Source: Symsagittifera roscoffensis
Lineage: Eukaryota > Xenacoelomorpha > Acoela > Convolutidae
Reading direction: 5' to 3'
Length of the DNA: 64,000 nt
NCBI RefSeq assembly: GCF_963678635.1
Contig: NW_026971344.1
Location: forward strand, 20,295 to 84,294
Shown: in pieces, positions 27,201 to 36,753 of the stretch
Layout: each line of letters begins with the position of its first letter
How positions within the stretch are numbered: the first letter of the stretch is position 1
Program-made: the position numbers and the translations under genes
Notes under the pieces: generated by a model
Told to the model about the DNA's origin: nothing
The model's database searches: none
What the model saw: only the letters and a program-made list of their open reading frames with translations

Positions 27201-28218
27201 GTCCGCAGGTATACACCAGTCTTCTGTCGATGGATTGTGTGGCTTGATGTTCTCGTAGTGGGCGGCTCAGTCTGCCAGTACTCAGTCTGTAAAAGCGCCC
27301 CTCCTGGTGCACCTCTGTAATCATGAAGGGTCCCCTCCATTTTTTTAGGAGCTTTTTCGTCCCTTTTGGTGGTATAACGTTCTGAAATACCCATACGTAG
27401 TCTCCCACCGAGTAAGCCTTTGCACCATCTGCTTTCTTGTCGAATCTTTTCTTCTGCCTTGCCTGTGCTTGCTGAGTATTTCTTCTACACAAATCGTTCA
27501 ACGCCTGTTGGCGTCTGATCACATCCCTCACGTAGACCTGTGGAGACGTTTTCTTTCCCTCATACTCTGGGTAGAAGAAGGTTAAGGGTAAAGACTTTTC
27601 GTGTCCAGTTAGCATCATGTGTGGACTGACTCCAGTGGTGGAGTGTTGCGTGCTGTTATATGCCCCCATCACCTGTGGAAGGTATCTGTGCCAATCGGTC
27701 ATGTACCTGGAACAATATACTCTCAGCTTCGACACTAGCATCCTATTCTGTTTTTCCACTAAGCCATTCGTCTGAGGGTGGTATGTCGTGAAGTGAGCCT
27801 GAGCGACCTGTGAGCGTCTCATAAGCTCTCCTACATAAGCTGTTCCATTATCCGATTGAAACGTCATCGGACAACCATGTCTTGCTATCCAGGTATTGAT
27901 CAGGTGGTCGCATGTCTCTTCCGCCGAGGCTGTTATGCAGGGCACGGCCTCTGCATACTTCGTAAAATGATCTATCATGACCAGCACCTGATTATAGCCA
28001 TTGTCTGTCATGCATATCTTTTGGTGATCTATCTGCACCACCTCGTTGAATTCAGACGACTCGATCGACTGTAAAAGAAATCGCAACTTCCTTGGATCCT
28101 TGACCTGTTGGCATGACAGACATGCTGTTACCCACTTCTCGCATGCTTTTTTTATCCCAGGCCATTCAAAGCGCTTCAGGATCCTCTGATATACTTTGTC
28201 GATCCCCTGATGGCCCAT
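27160..28218 (-). CDS. pol: Integrase (copy B)
   Basis: Zinc module, DDE core (VVQIDHQ, FQSDNG, GLVEKQNR) and the C-terminal WRGPFMITEV module in one frame. The DYVWVF tryptophan is intact here, which shows that the copy A stop at 3561 is a mutation. Four residues (LTKE) between the second Asp and the Glu are deleted, so the usual 35-residue spacing is broken and activity is doubtful. The first His of the zinc module is lost upstream, because a 4-bp deletion shifts the frame just before MGHQG. The end is nonsense sequence after the 4-bp insertion near 27265. Confidence 0.88.
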   Translation of the reverse strand: MGHQGIDKVYQRILKRFEWPGIKKACEKWVTACLSCQQVKDPRKLRFLLQSIESSEFNEVVQIDHQKICMTDNGYNQVLVMIDHFTKYAEAVPCITASAEETCDHLINTWIARHGCPMTFQSDNGTAYVGELMRRSQVAQAHFTTYHPQTNGLVEKQNRMLVSKLRVYCSRYMTDWHRYLPQVMGAYNSTQHSTTGVSPHMMLTGHEKSLPLTFFYPEYEGKKTSPQVYVRDVIRRQQALNDLCRRNTQQAQARQKKRFDKKADGAKAYSVGDYVWVFQNVIPPKGTKKLLKKWRGPFMITEVHQEGRFYRLSTGRLSRPLREHQATQSIDRRLVYTCGHGRRGLSNDGSCL

Positions 28219-28222
28219 CTGA

Positions 28223-28582
28223 TCATGTGAATAATAGTTCTGTCTGATAGAGTTGCGGTAACACTATCGCGTTATACTTGTATAGGACTCTGTCTTCCTC
28301 TCTTCTTTTGCAAGCCACGATCCCGTCCTTGTTAAAATATAACCTCCCTTCCTTCTGCATGAAGTACTGTCCCAGGATGCGATAACTATCTTCCTCGAGG
28401 TCCCCTTTATCCGGAGAACCATTCTCGATCCACCTTTTTAGGTTGCTTGTCATGCGATCATTTCTCTGCGCCCTGAGAAGATCCGGGAGTCTGTATCTCG
28501 CCTTCAAGTACGTCTTCATGACCCTCATCTGACTATTCAGCTCCTTGGGCTGGTGTGTGTTTCTTCCATCTTCACGCATCAA
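28223..28582 (-). pseudogene. pol: Pol RH-integrase linker (copy B)
   Basis: Matches 2370-2700 of copy A, including TYLKARYRLPDLLRAQRND and the tyrosine codon TAC that became a stop in A. Framed by indels on both sides. Confidence 0.72.
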
Positions 28583-30831
28583 ATCTTCGCCAACGGCTGT
28601 GTTTCTTGTTTAAACGGCTGAAGATCAGTCCTGACTACCTCTTTCTGCGGCAACAGGCTTATCGAATGTTTCGATACCGCTATTGTCTCCAAGTCATCCG
28701 CCGCGTTGTCAAAGACTCTTTCGCTTGGTATAAGGTAGCGATCGCTGTCAGGATACTGGTAAACCTCTCTGTCCAGGTCCCTTGCCCGAGTTTCCACTAG
28801 TAGTGTGTGTATCGCTAGTTCTGACAGTTCTGATCCCGAGTTCGAGTTCCTGTCTGAATAGGTGTCCACTCCTGAGTTTCGGGAATCGTCATCCGTCGAA
28901 GAGGTTGTGCTGGATACCTCACGCTCCTCCAGACCATGTCTGTGCCTTCTTCGCATCCATCTGAACTCCCCGGACAAAACCTTGCTCTCTAGGTCCTGTT
29001 TCTCATCAGGAATTTTCTCGTCTATCTCAGACTCCCTGGACAAACTTTCTGTTCCCGGGTGTTGATCTTGTGATCGCTGGTTTTTCTCATCATTCGTCTC
29101 CCCGGACAAATAGTCCTGCAGCAGTTTTTGTTGTAACTTTTCACCTTCCTTATCCTGGTCCACAAAGGTGACGGTTTTCTTTTGCTTGCTGCCCCCCTGT
29201 TCTTTCTGTCCGTAAGAAGTACTGGTTAAAATCTCGTGGGGTATTGAGGATACTAGTTGCTGAACTATTGTCCTACAATCCCTCTCGTTTTCTTCGTGCT
29301 GTCGTCTGGACGGCATGATCTTCACCTTCTCCCTGACTGTTAGCGATGCCACTGCTGCTGTCCAATCGGGGTCATCTCTGGTCAGTTCTCTTTCTAACAA
29401 TACACCCAGCATCCGCATCACTTGCGGTGTGACCTGCACCGTTTTATCCAATAATGAGTATAGGACTGTTCCTCCGTTCCATTCTTGCTCTTGATGCAAT
29501 ACTCCTGAGATGGCCACTACCGATGCGTCTGTGTCAAGAACATACATACCCTTTTCTGTAGGCATGCCTAGCACTGGCGCTTCGCACAGTTCCCGTTTTA
29601 TGTTCTCGAAAGCAACCTGTGCCTCATCGTTCCATTCGAACTTTTTCCCCTTGTTGCGCATCAGCTTCTGCATCGGGTATACCTTGTCCGCATATCCTTT
29701 TATGAAGTCCCGGTAGTAATTGGCAAACCCTAGGAAGCTAATTAGCTGTGTGTCCGTTCTCGGAGCCTTCCATGTCAACACAGCCTCTACTGCTTCCGGG
29801 TCCGGCCTCACACCATGCCTATCCACCATTCTTCCTAGGTACTTAATCGAATCCCTAAGGATTTCACATTTCGATGGTTTGCACTTTAATCCTGCTCTTT
29901 TCATGCATCCAAAGACCTCAACGAGCCTATCAATGTGGTCTTCCAGGGTCGGTGTCGCTATGACTACGTCATCCACGTAACACATCACGAGATTCCCGTT
30001 TTTCTTGGTCACTCTCGTCAAAGCCTGAGCCATCAGTCTTTGAAAAGTGGCCGTTGCATTGCACAAGCCGAAGGGCATCCTCTTCCACTGGTACAATCCC
30101 AATTCGCACGCGAATCCGGTTTTCTCTCTGTCCTTCTTTCGCAGAGGGACCTGCCAGAAGGCAGAACCTAAGTCCAATGTGGTGAAGAACTTGGCGTCAC
30201 CAAGTTTAGATAGGCTCTCGTCTATTCGCGGTATCGGGTACGCATCTTTAATCGTTACCGCGTTCAAGTAACGAAAGTCGCAACAAAATCTAAGCTGCCC
30301 CCCTTTCTTTTTCGCCATTACTACCCCGCAAGCCCACGGTGATTTCGAGGGTTCTATCATGTCGTATTCAAGCAACATTTCTATTTCCGCTCGGCACGCT
30401 TCCGATTTATGTGGCGTCATTCGCCTTGCGCCTTCCCTATGGGGAACGGCGCCCTCTTCTAGTTCGATTTCGTGTTCGACGAAATTACAGCAACCGATGT
30501 CCGCCTTATGTTTTGAAAATACTTCGGCGTTCTGATTTAGGAGGTCCCGCAATTTTTCGAAATCTCCCTCACCTATTTTCCCTTTTAAATGTTCTATCTC
30601 TGGCAAAACCGGTTTGTCAGATTCTAGTTCATATGACGAGGGGCGTTCCGGAAAATTCGAGCAGCTTGATAAGCCATCGTCCGTTTCGGATTTCATTGAA
30701 AACAATTTATGAATAGATTTTAATTCATGAATCCTCTTTAAAATTTTATCTTTATTGGCATGATAAGGACAGTCTTTCACACTATGTTTCTTCAAGTTTT
30801 GTGTCTCCTCATAGTCGGTCTTCATCGCCAA
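28579..30831 (-). CDS. pol: Reverse transcriptase with RNase H deletion (copy B)
   Basis: Starts downstream of a TGA that separates it from the protease. It contains a full RT domain (active site YVDD near residue 285, six-G run intact) and the first RNase H strand with DTDAS. It then jumps from WNGGTVL directly to YSLLDKTVQV: about 550 bp that in copy A (about 941-1496) hold the rest of RNase H are deleted. The remaining linker carries the LSGE/PPT-like repeats (one altered). This copy could not encode RNase H. The upstream part aligns with copy C without a stop, so the Pol frame was once continuous with protease. Confidence 0.9.
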   Translation of the reverse strand: MAMKTDYEETQNLKKHSVKDCPYHANKDKILKRIHELKSIHKLFSMKSETDDGLSSCSNFPERPSSYELESDKPVLPEIEHLKGKIGEGDFEKLRDLLNQNAEVFSKHKADIGCCNFVEHEIELEEGAVPHREGARRMTPHKSEACRAEIEMLLEYDMIEPSKSPWACGVVMAKKKGGQLRFCCDFRYLNAVTIKDAYPIPRIDESLSKLGDAKFFTTLDLGSAFWQVPLRKKDREKTGFACELGLYQWKRMPFGLCNATATFQRLMAQALTRVTKKNGNLVMCYVDDVVIATPTLEDHIDRLVEVFGCMKRAGLKCKPSKCEILRDSIKYLGRMVDRHGVRPDPEAVEAVLTWKAPRTDTQLISFLGFANYYRDFIKGYADKVYPMQKLMRNKGKKFEWNDEAQVAFENIKRELCEAPVLGMPTEKGMYVLDTDASVVAISGVLHQEQEWNGGTVLYSLLDKTVQVTPQVMRMLGVLLERELTRDDPDWTAAVASLTVREKVKIMPSRRQHEENERDCRTIVQQLVSSIPHEILTSTSYGQKEQGGSKQKKTVTFVDQDKEGEKLQQKLLQDYLSGETNDEKNQRSQDQHPGTESLSRESEIDEKIPDEKQDLESKVLSGEFRWMRRRHRHGLEEREVSSTTSSTDDDSRNSGVDTYSDRNSNSGSELSELAIHTLLVETRARDLDREVYQYPDSDRYLIPSERVFDNAADDLETIAVSKHSISLLPQKEVVRTDLQPFKQETQPLAKI

Positions 30832-30849
30832 AGCGTAGCCAAGCTTTTT

Positions 30850-31353
30850 TCAACCCTGGATTGAAACCGTGGTGTCCAGTGTGTTCAACAACACACTGAC
30901 ACACAGTCCGTTTCGCGTTACCGAGAAGCTCCGGCCTAAAATCATCGAAGTCTGACTATTTGGATTCGGTACTAAGCAAACCTGTTTACTATCACTTAAC
31001 GAATTCAAATTTCTCATTCTAAAAATTGCTACCACAGCTTGTCCTGGTTGTAGTTTTACTTTTCTATCCAAAAAAATTGGTACCTTGTTTTCGTCTGTTA
31101 TTATCCTATTAATTTGTCTCTTAACATACTTCCGGTCCGGGTTTCTAATCCGTATCAGACCGTTGTTCAAGTCGATCATCACGTCGAAATTCCTGACAAA
31201 ATCTCTGCCCAAGATGAATTGGTCGGCGTCGTCCAAATTCTCTACCATGTGGAGGACCGTTATTGGTGTACGTAAATAGCTCCTCGATTGGCGGCGGCTA
31301 GTCGGAGATTCGTTGGAATTAGATCTTCCCGCGTGAAGCCCATTCTTTCCCAA
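30850..31353 (-). pseudogene. pol: Protease C-terminal half and PR-RT spacer (copy B)
   Basis: Resumes the protease in another frame. The FILGRDF(V/I)RNFDV motif, the usual second conserved block of gypsy proteases, is present, followed by a conserved region ending LLNTLDTTVSIQG and a TGA where copy C has an arginine/glycine stretch. About 30 bp of the segment between the two halves (NLGERNLWM in C) are missing. The TGA is a nonsense change rather than a readthrough signal, as far as three copies can tell. Confidence 0.8.
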
Positions 31354-34300
31354 GTTTTTATCGGCATCACACTCACTACTGCTCCTGTGTCCAGAAGCCC
31401 TGTGACTCCGATTTTTGTTCCGTTGGTGTCGAGCAGATGTGCAGTCACATCTGCTTCATACGCAATGTGTACTGCGTCTTGTTCCATCATGGCGTCATGG
31501 CCTATCCTGCGGACTTTGAGCTCCTCTTCACCTAAATAGATCTGCCCCATTTGGTCATCATCTGTTGTTACATAAGTCCTGGTGTAGATACTGATTCCAT
31601 CCACGTTCAGCATCACTTGATACGGCCCATAGACCTCTAGGTAGCGTCCATGAAGTTTCTTCATGCGAGGGCCACCCGTCGTTAGTAGTGCTTGCACAGC
31701 TCTCGACTCGGTGCGTGGCTCCACCTGCCTCAGATAATCTGCATATGTGTCCAAATTCATCAAGGTGAACTCGGATGGTTCACTCAGATTTCTGATCACC
31801 TGGTGTCCAGCCACTGAGATTATCGACTGTATCTTGCTATCTTGGGGCACCATGCCGAACCTTTGACCGGAGATCACATTAAGTTTCACGCTCAAACTGC
31901 TTGGTGCTTTAGTTTCTTCGAACTCCGTTGCTTCGAAGGTATTCAGTTGCTCCTGAAGTTTCTCATTCTCCAGTTCAAGTTTCACTTTTTGTTCGATCTC
32001 TTTCGTCACCAGTTTCTGCTGCACTCTATTTAGAGCGTCCCTCCCGGCTGCCCTATAATCGATCTTGAAGTCATCAGCGGCAGTTGCTGGTTCCGGTTCA
32101 CGTGTCTCCTCTGTTACCGCTTGCATTTTCTTTGCCGCCAGCTCTTGAGGTTTATCCTTTCTGCGTGCCTCCGCTTCACTCAAAAGGCGAGCCTTGCTGG
32201 CTTTCACTCCTGACAAAGCTTCTTCATGTCTTGGATGCTTGATGTCTGCCACTGCATCCCATAATTGCGGACAATCTGATTTAAAATGACCTTCCAAGTT
32301 GCAAAAGAAACACCTCGGGCCGAATTTCGCTATTACTCCTCTCATGAAATCCTCATGGTCAACTTCTGACGCATCTTCGTCCTCGAGGCTAAACCATATT
32401 GCTTTCATGCCTTTTTTGTAAGTTGGGCATGCTGACACATGATGGTCCGTTGAACTGCAATTGGCACAAGAGCGTCTCTTGTCCATATCATCCCTCGGTT
32501 TGTACCAGTTGTTCCCTTGGTTTACTGGTCCGTTGTTAAAATTGCCATAATTGTTCTTGCAGTATCCAGATCTCGAAGGAGGTTTCAACAAAAGATACTC
32601 TTTTGACTTGAGCCTCAACTCCTCTGGTGTTGGCGCATTGGTTGATAGTGGTGTGTAATGCGTTGCTAGCATCGTTCGGAGTTCATCATTCTTCACACCA
32701 TCGATGAATTTTGAGGCTACGGCCAGGTTCATCCTTCGGTTTGACTCATCCGGTTGGTTGCGTCTTCTCAGCATTTTCAAGTCATCGAGAAATTTGTCTA
32801 TCGTTTCATCTTCTCGTTGCCTCCGTTTCTCGAAGCGCATCATCGCTTGGTGCCCCTGCAACCCTGATCCGAAACGGTTCAACAAGATTTCGAAGATTTT
32901 CTCAGCTGTGTCACGCTGATATTGCTTCTCGGCCATGACACAGTTCAGGGCTGTCCCTTCCAAGTTGCTGGTGAGCGCACTGCATTCCTGTCTCTCCGAA
33001 AAGTCCTCTTCCTCGAAATGCAGCTTCATTACCTCTATCCAGATATCAATACAGCCATCAGATTCATCTTTATAGCATCTTGGTTTCTTAAAGACTCTTC
33101 TGGACTTCTCACTGCGTTCATTGGTTCTGGATAACCTTGTAAGGAATGTCTCCAAAGACCTGTTTAGGGGTTCAAATGCTGTGGTCAAAGGCTCTGTACG
33201 CGGTGCATCCCTGCAATCCGAATCGCCGTGAGTGTTTCCCGCTTGGCCCACTTGACTCCTCCCCGGGCTCGCATGCCCTCTGTTACCGGAATCACTTCTC
33301 CCAGTCGCATGTGTGCCTTGCGTTGGTCGTTCATTAGAGGTCTGTCTGTTCCCCGTTGAACTTGCTCTACTGTTCGGGCCCCATGTTCCATTACCCCTTG
33401 TGGCATAGCCTGATGAACTGCCCCTGCCTCTAGTGGATCCATACGTCTTCCTCTTTTGATGTTCATTGAAGTTCACCCTCGGCTCCCTGCTGGGACCTCC
33501 CGAGTTCGGTTCTCCTTCTTTTGGTCCACTCTTGCTGCTTAGTAGCCCGTCCAACCTATCCATGATAGCCTGAGTTCGCCTCTCCATCATCGCGTCTATC
33601 TTTGTGTCAAGAGTCCCAAGAGACTGCTCTTGCTGCACTCTTAACTTCTCCATGTCGTCTCTTAAGCGTAACTCTCGCTGTTCCGCTTCTCTTGTCATTC
33701 GCGACAAGTTCTTCGCCATATGCTCGTCTGTTCTTTTTTTCAAGCGTTTTTCGCTCCTGCCAACTTCTTGTCTATTGCGGTTTAGTTCTTCCCGCAGACT
33801 TTCTCTTTCAATGTGAACTGCCCTTTCTAGTTCACTCATTCTTATGGACATCTGTTCATTTTGTTCTCCTAAACTGTCCACTCTGTTGTTTAAGGCTTCT
33901 TCTAGTGCTGCCCCGTTATCCACACCAAATTTGTCCATGGTTCCAGTCTCTCTTCCGACATATGCTTCATTCTCCTGGGTCGAACTATTGAGGCTGACTT
34001 GAGACCCAAAGTCCCCTTGCTCTTCTTCGTCCTCCTCCTCCTGGGATTCACCTTCATTTCCTGCGCCCCCTCCCATGGTGAATGGAAAGATGTTTCCTAA
34101 GGTGTTCCTCATTCTTTCTGAGAACGATGATGACGTTGTTTGTTTCTCAGTTTCGCCTGCCAGCATAGTGTTGTCTGTCGGAGATCTTCTAGTTGCCGCT
34201 ATTTCAGTTGAGATATCGGACAGTTCCGACATCTCCTCTCGATCCAATGTCCCGGTGGAAGTGGCAAAATCATGGCTTTGTTCTACCGGAGTAGATTCAC

Positions 34301-34580
34301 TCGCCAGCCTTCTGCCTCTCCCTTGCGGTCCATGTACTTCCTGGTCGTCGTTCATGGCATGGTCCGTGTTGACCTCCACTTCTAACAGTTCTTTTCGCTC
34401 TTCTGAGGTCTTCTGACTTCTCGTTGCCACCATTTTGCCTGAAACCGTTTCCTTTTTGTCGGTCCGGGCTCGTTTGATCCAATCCACAAAAAGATCGGTC
34501 ATCGTTTTTCTTTGCTTTTCAGGTATGAATTTCTTAGAGCTATTCCCTTGTTTCGGTATCCTTGACTTGTCTAGACTCAT
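31260..34580 (-). CDS. gag: Gag and N-terminal half of protease (copy B)
   Basis: This is the structural polyprotein that forms the particle. Regions in order: basic N-terminus; acidic linker; long coiled coil (about 225-350); Gly/Arg/Ser-rich segment; capsid-like helical domain (about 480-660, with FKKPRCYKDESDGCIDIWIEVM and LLNRFGSG conserved in C); and two CCHC zinc knuckles with C-x2-C-x4-H-x4-C spacing, near residues 703 and 757. A second helical segment and the protease follow with the active-site LLDTGAVVSV near 1061. Gag and protease are in one frame with no stop or shift, as in copy C. The frame ends at an indel just after AANRGAI. The start is the first Met after a stop-rich leader. 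Confidence 0.9.
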   Translation of the reverse strand: MSLDKSRIPKQGNSSKKFIPEKQRKTMTDLFVDWIKRARTDKKETVSGKMVATRSQKTSEERKELLEVEVNTDHAMNDDQEVHGPQGRGRRLASESTPVEQSHDFATSTGTLDREEMSELSDISTEIAATRRSPTDNTMLAGETEKQTTSSSFSERMRNTLGNIFPFTMGGGAGNEGESQEEEDEEEQGDFGSQVSLNSSTQENEAYVGRETGTMDKFGVDNGAALEEALNNRVDSLGEQNEQMSIRMSELERAVHIERESLREELNRNRQEVGRSEKRLKKRTDEHMAKNLSRMTREAEQRELRLRDDMEKLRVQQEQSLGTLDTKIDAMMERRTQAIMDRLDGLLSSKSGPKEGEPNSGGPSREPRVNFNEHQKRKTYGSTRGRGSSSGYATRGNGTWGPNSRASSTGNRQTSNERPTQGTHATGRSDSGNRGHASPGRSQVGQAGNTHGDSDCRDAPRTEPLTTAFEPLNRSLETFLTRLSRTNERSEKSRRVFKKPRCYKDESDGCIDIWIEVMKLHFEEEDFSERQECSALTSNLEGTALNCVMAEKQYQRDTAEKIFEILLNRFGSGLQGHQAMMRFEKRRQREDETIDKFLDDLKMLRRRNQPDESNRRMNLAVASKFIDGVKNDELRTMLATHYTPLSTNAPTPEELRLKSKEYLLLKPPSRSGYCKNNYGNFNNGPVNQGNNWYKPRDDMDKRRSCANCSSTDHHVSACPTYKKGMKAIWFSLEDEDASEVDHEDFMRGVIAKFGPRCFFCNLEGHFKSDCPQLWDAVADIKHPRHEEALSGVKASKARLLSEAEARRKDKPQELAAKKMQAVTEETREPEPATAADDFKIDYRAAGRDALNRVQQKLVTKEIEQKVKLELENEKLQEQLNTFEATEFEETKAPSSLSVKLNVISGQRFGMVPQDSKIQSIISVAGHQVIRNLSEPSEFTLMNLDTYADYLRQVEPRTESRAVQALLTTGGPRMKKLHGRYLEVYGPYQVMLNVDGISIYTRTYVTTDDDQMGQIYLGEEELKVRRIGHDAMMEQDAVHIAYEADVTAHLLDTNGTKIGVTGLLDTGAVVSVMPIKTWERMGFTREDLIPTNLRLAAANRGAIYVHQ

Positions 34581-35360
34581 CTTCTATTTGTCACTTCTTA
34601 ATGCTTATACACTTAATTCGATTGCTAGTGATCTTATAGTTTGACTACCAATAATAATGACAAAACAAAATAAGTTTCACAAGATTCTATAAAATAGTGT
34701 CCTCGAATCCTTGTATGTTACCAGAGTACAGTTTGTATAAAATTTATTCACACTAACCGATTATCGGTCATTAGATTTGGAAACTAGCACAATATGATGT
34801 TATCAGTCAATTTAAAAGATAGTGTACTCACTACCCAATCAAGCACAGTTTATGTTGATTTAAAATCAAAAACAAAAAAAATATATAATGACAGAATATG
34901 AATATCTCTATAAAAAAAACGTATGTGTCCTGTACTTTTAGTCGGTCACAGTACAATAGTCGAACTTGTTTTTTTTAAAGAAAAAGCTTTCCCTGCTTGG
35001 TGCTGCACCAAACAGACAAAACTTTGAAGGCAGTAATTTTCTCAAGTGGGCGTCTATTGCACCCACCGAGTACTGTGTTACCTATCTGCCTTCGGACTGC
35101 CCGAGCTAGACCTACTAAAACCCTCAGGGCAGTCATTTTTCACAAAAACCTATTGGGTTTCAATCCACACCAATGAATTACGCTCTTTTTAGTTTAGACT
35201 TAGTTTCGCGAATATCCGAGTTCGGACCTGTTTTGTTTTGGTCTGATTGTTATTGAAAGGCAAGTTACCAGTGCAGTCACTGATTCCTAGCATGTCTGCT
35301 AATAACCTAATACCTCTCCCCTTAGTCTTTCTTCCGTCTACCTAAGTCCTTTAATAAAAT

Positions 35361-35640
35361 AATACCCCTCCGGATTGGCACAAATAGGACCCTTCCGGAC
35401 TAACAAAATCTAGACCCCTCCGGATTGGGACCCCTCTGAGTTAGTTAATATAAAACCCCTCCGGATTTGGACCCCTCCGAGTTAGCAACTATAAGTCCCC
35501 TCCAGATTCGGACCCTCCGGTTTTGTAAAAAAAATCTTTTGACCCCTCCGGATTGGGAGCCCTTCGGTTTTGTAAAGGTAGCTTTTCGGAGATTCCTTCT
35601 TTCAACCGATACCCCTCCGGATACGTTCTGCGATGCTATT
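35361..35640 (-). repeat. Degenerate CCCCTCCGGATTGG repeat cluster
   Basis: About a dozen copies of a 12-16 bp word at irregular spacing of 20-35 bp, with the variants CCCTCCGAGTTAG and CCCTCCGGTTTTG. Related CTTCCGGATT words occur in the LTR. Confidence 0.65.
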
Positions 35641-36593
35641 ATGCTGTTTGAATTAACTGGGTTACTTTATTCAACCTCTATTACCTTTTGGTAGGGGTAT
35701 AAGGGCTTTCCTGAACAAAATTTATAAAACGTGAAGGGTGTACCCTTCCAAATTGAGGAATTTGCTAAAAACAATCTCAAAAAATTTTCACGCTTTTTTT
35801 TCCGAAAAACTTTTGTCCCTGTCAGTAAGCTCAGCTAATTTCTGATCTATTGGTACCAAGATCAACTGGATCTGTTCAGTAGCTCCAAAGTTATTAACCA
35901 AAACGTCTTTTTTCTAAAGTCAAAAAATTTCTCTCTTATAGGTTCCGCCTAACTTTTTCCGCAATTCTGTTCTTTTCGACCTAAAATTTATTGATCCGAG
36001 CTCAGAAGGCCTATACTCTTCTAGTTCAATGCAAAAGACCCGATCTAAAACGCTTCAGTTGAAAAAATTTGGGAAAAACTATGCTACCTGTACCCCTCCG
36101 GATTGATGAATCCACCAAATCAAACACGTTAAGTTCGATTTCTCTGTAACCCGGAAGGCTTTCGGGTAGCGGGTTCTAAAACTTGTAGATTCACTAGTGG
36201 ACGTTGTCCGAACAACTATTTTTACTGTTCTAACTCAAAGATTTCAAAAAATTTTCCGAATTTATAGTGTTTCGTTTTCTCAAAAATCACGAAATTTCGG
36301 TTTTCGGTACCAAAATAGTTCCAATCACTTTCGAACTAAACTTAACCGTTTCTATCTGTTATGGTAGTGCAGTTACGATGTAAAACACTACTTAAGCGCT
36401 TTTTTCCGTTTCAAAAAGTATCGATATCTCAAAAATCGCGACTTGTGGGGGGATCAAAATATCGCTAATTTGACCCTAAAAACCAGTCTAATTTCTGTGT
36501 TTTTCACTGAAAAACGGTATAGGAGTATTAATATAGGCTATATAAGTAATAATTTTTGGTCTTAACTAAGTTAAAAAGCTATTCACGGTAATC

Positions 36594-36687
36594 CGGAAGG
36601 CTTCCGCCTTCCGAACTACCCTTCCGCCCCGGCTGTTTAGGCCTATTAAGGGCGTTAGTGTGAGCATCCGCTCGGCGCGGAGTGCTC
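36594..36687 (-). promoter_or_regulatory. Two leader hairpins (copy B)
   Basis: 36662-36687: stem GAGCA/TGCTC plus TCCGC/GCGGA with one bulged base and a 5-nt loop. 36594-36613: perfect 8-bp stem CGGAAGGC/GCCTTCCG with a GGAA (GNRA) tetraloop in the sense strand. Candidates for packaging or dimerisation signals. Confidence 0.6.
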
Positions 36688-36724
36688 GTTAACGGTTCTG
36701 CCGGTCATGATGTTAAAAAAGAAT

Positions 36725-36741
36725 AACACCCAGGAGCGCCA
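36725..36741 (-). promoter_or_regulatory. Primer-binding site (copy B)
   Basis: Minus strand TGGCGCTCCTGGGTGTT, 12 nt inside the LTR end. It is complementary to a tRNA 3' end (CCA plus acceptor arm CAGGAGC). Identical in copy C. I could not assign the tRNA. Confidence 0.75.
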
Positions 36742-36753
36742 TAAAAACATGTA

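Larger units (their letters stand above)
34581..36753 (-). other. Leader of copy B (2.17 kb, structured and repetitive)
   Basis: No supported gene. It contains the PBS (36741-36725), two strong hairpins (36662-36687 and 36594-36613), a 33-nt block (36571-36603) shared with the leader of copy C, and a cluster of degenerate CCCCTCCGGATTGG repeats (35361-35640, about 12 copies on the plus strand). Part of it (about 36280-36460) is homologous, inverted, to 62208-62400. Confidence 0.7.

Noticed and set aside
30832-30852. UGA between protease and RT in copy B as a readthrough stop
   Set aside because: Copy C has no stop at this position and Gag-Pol is otherwise one frame, so a private nonsense mutation is simpler.
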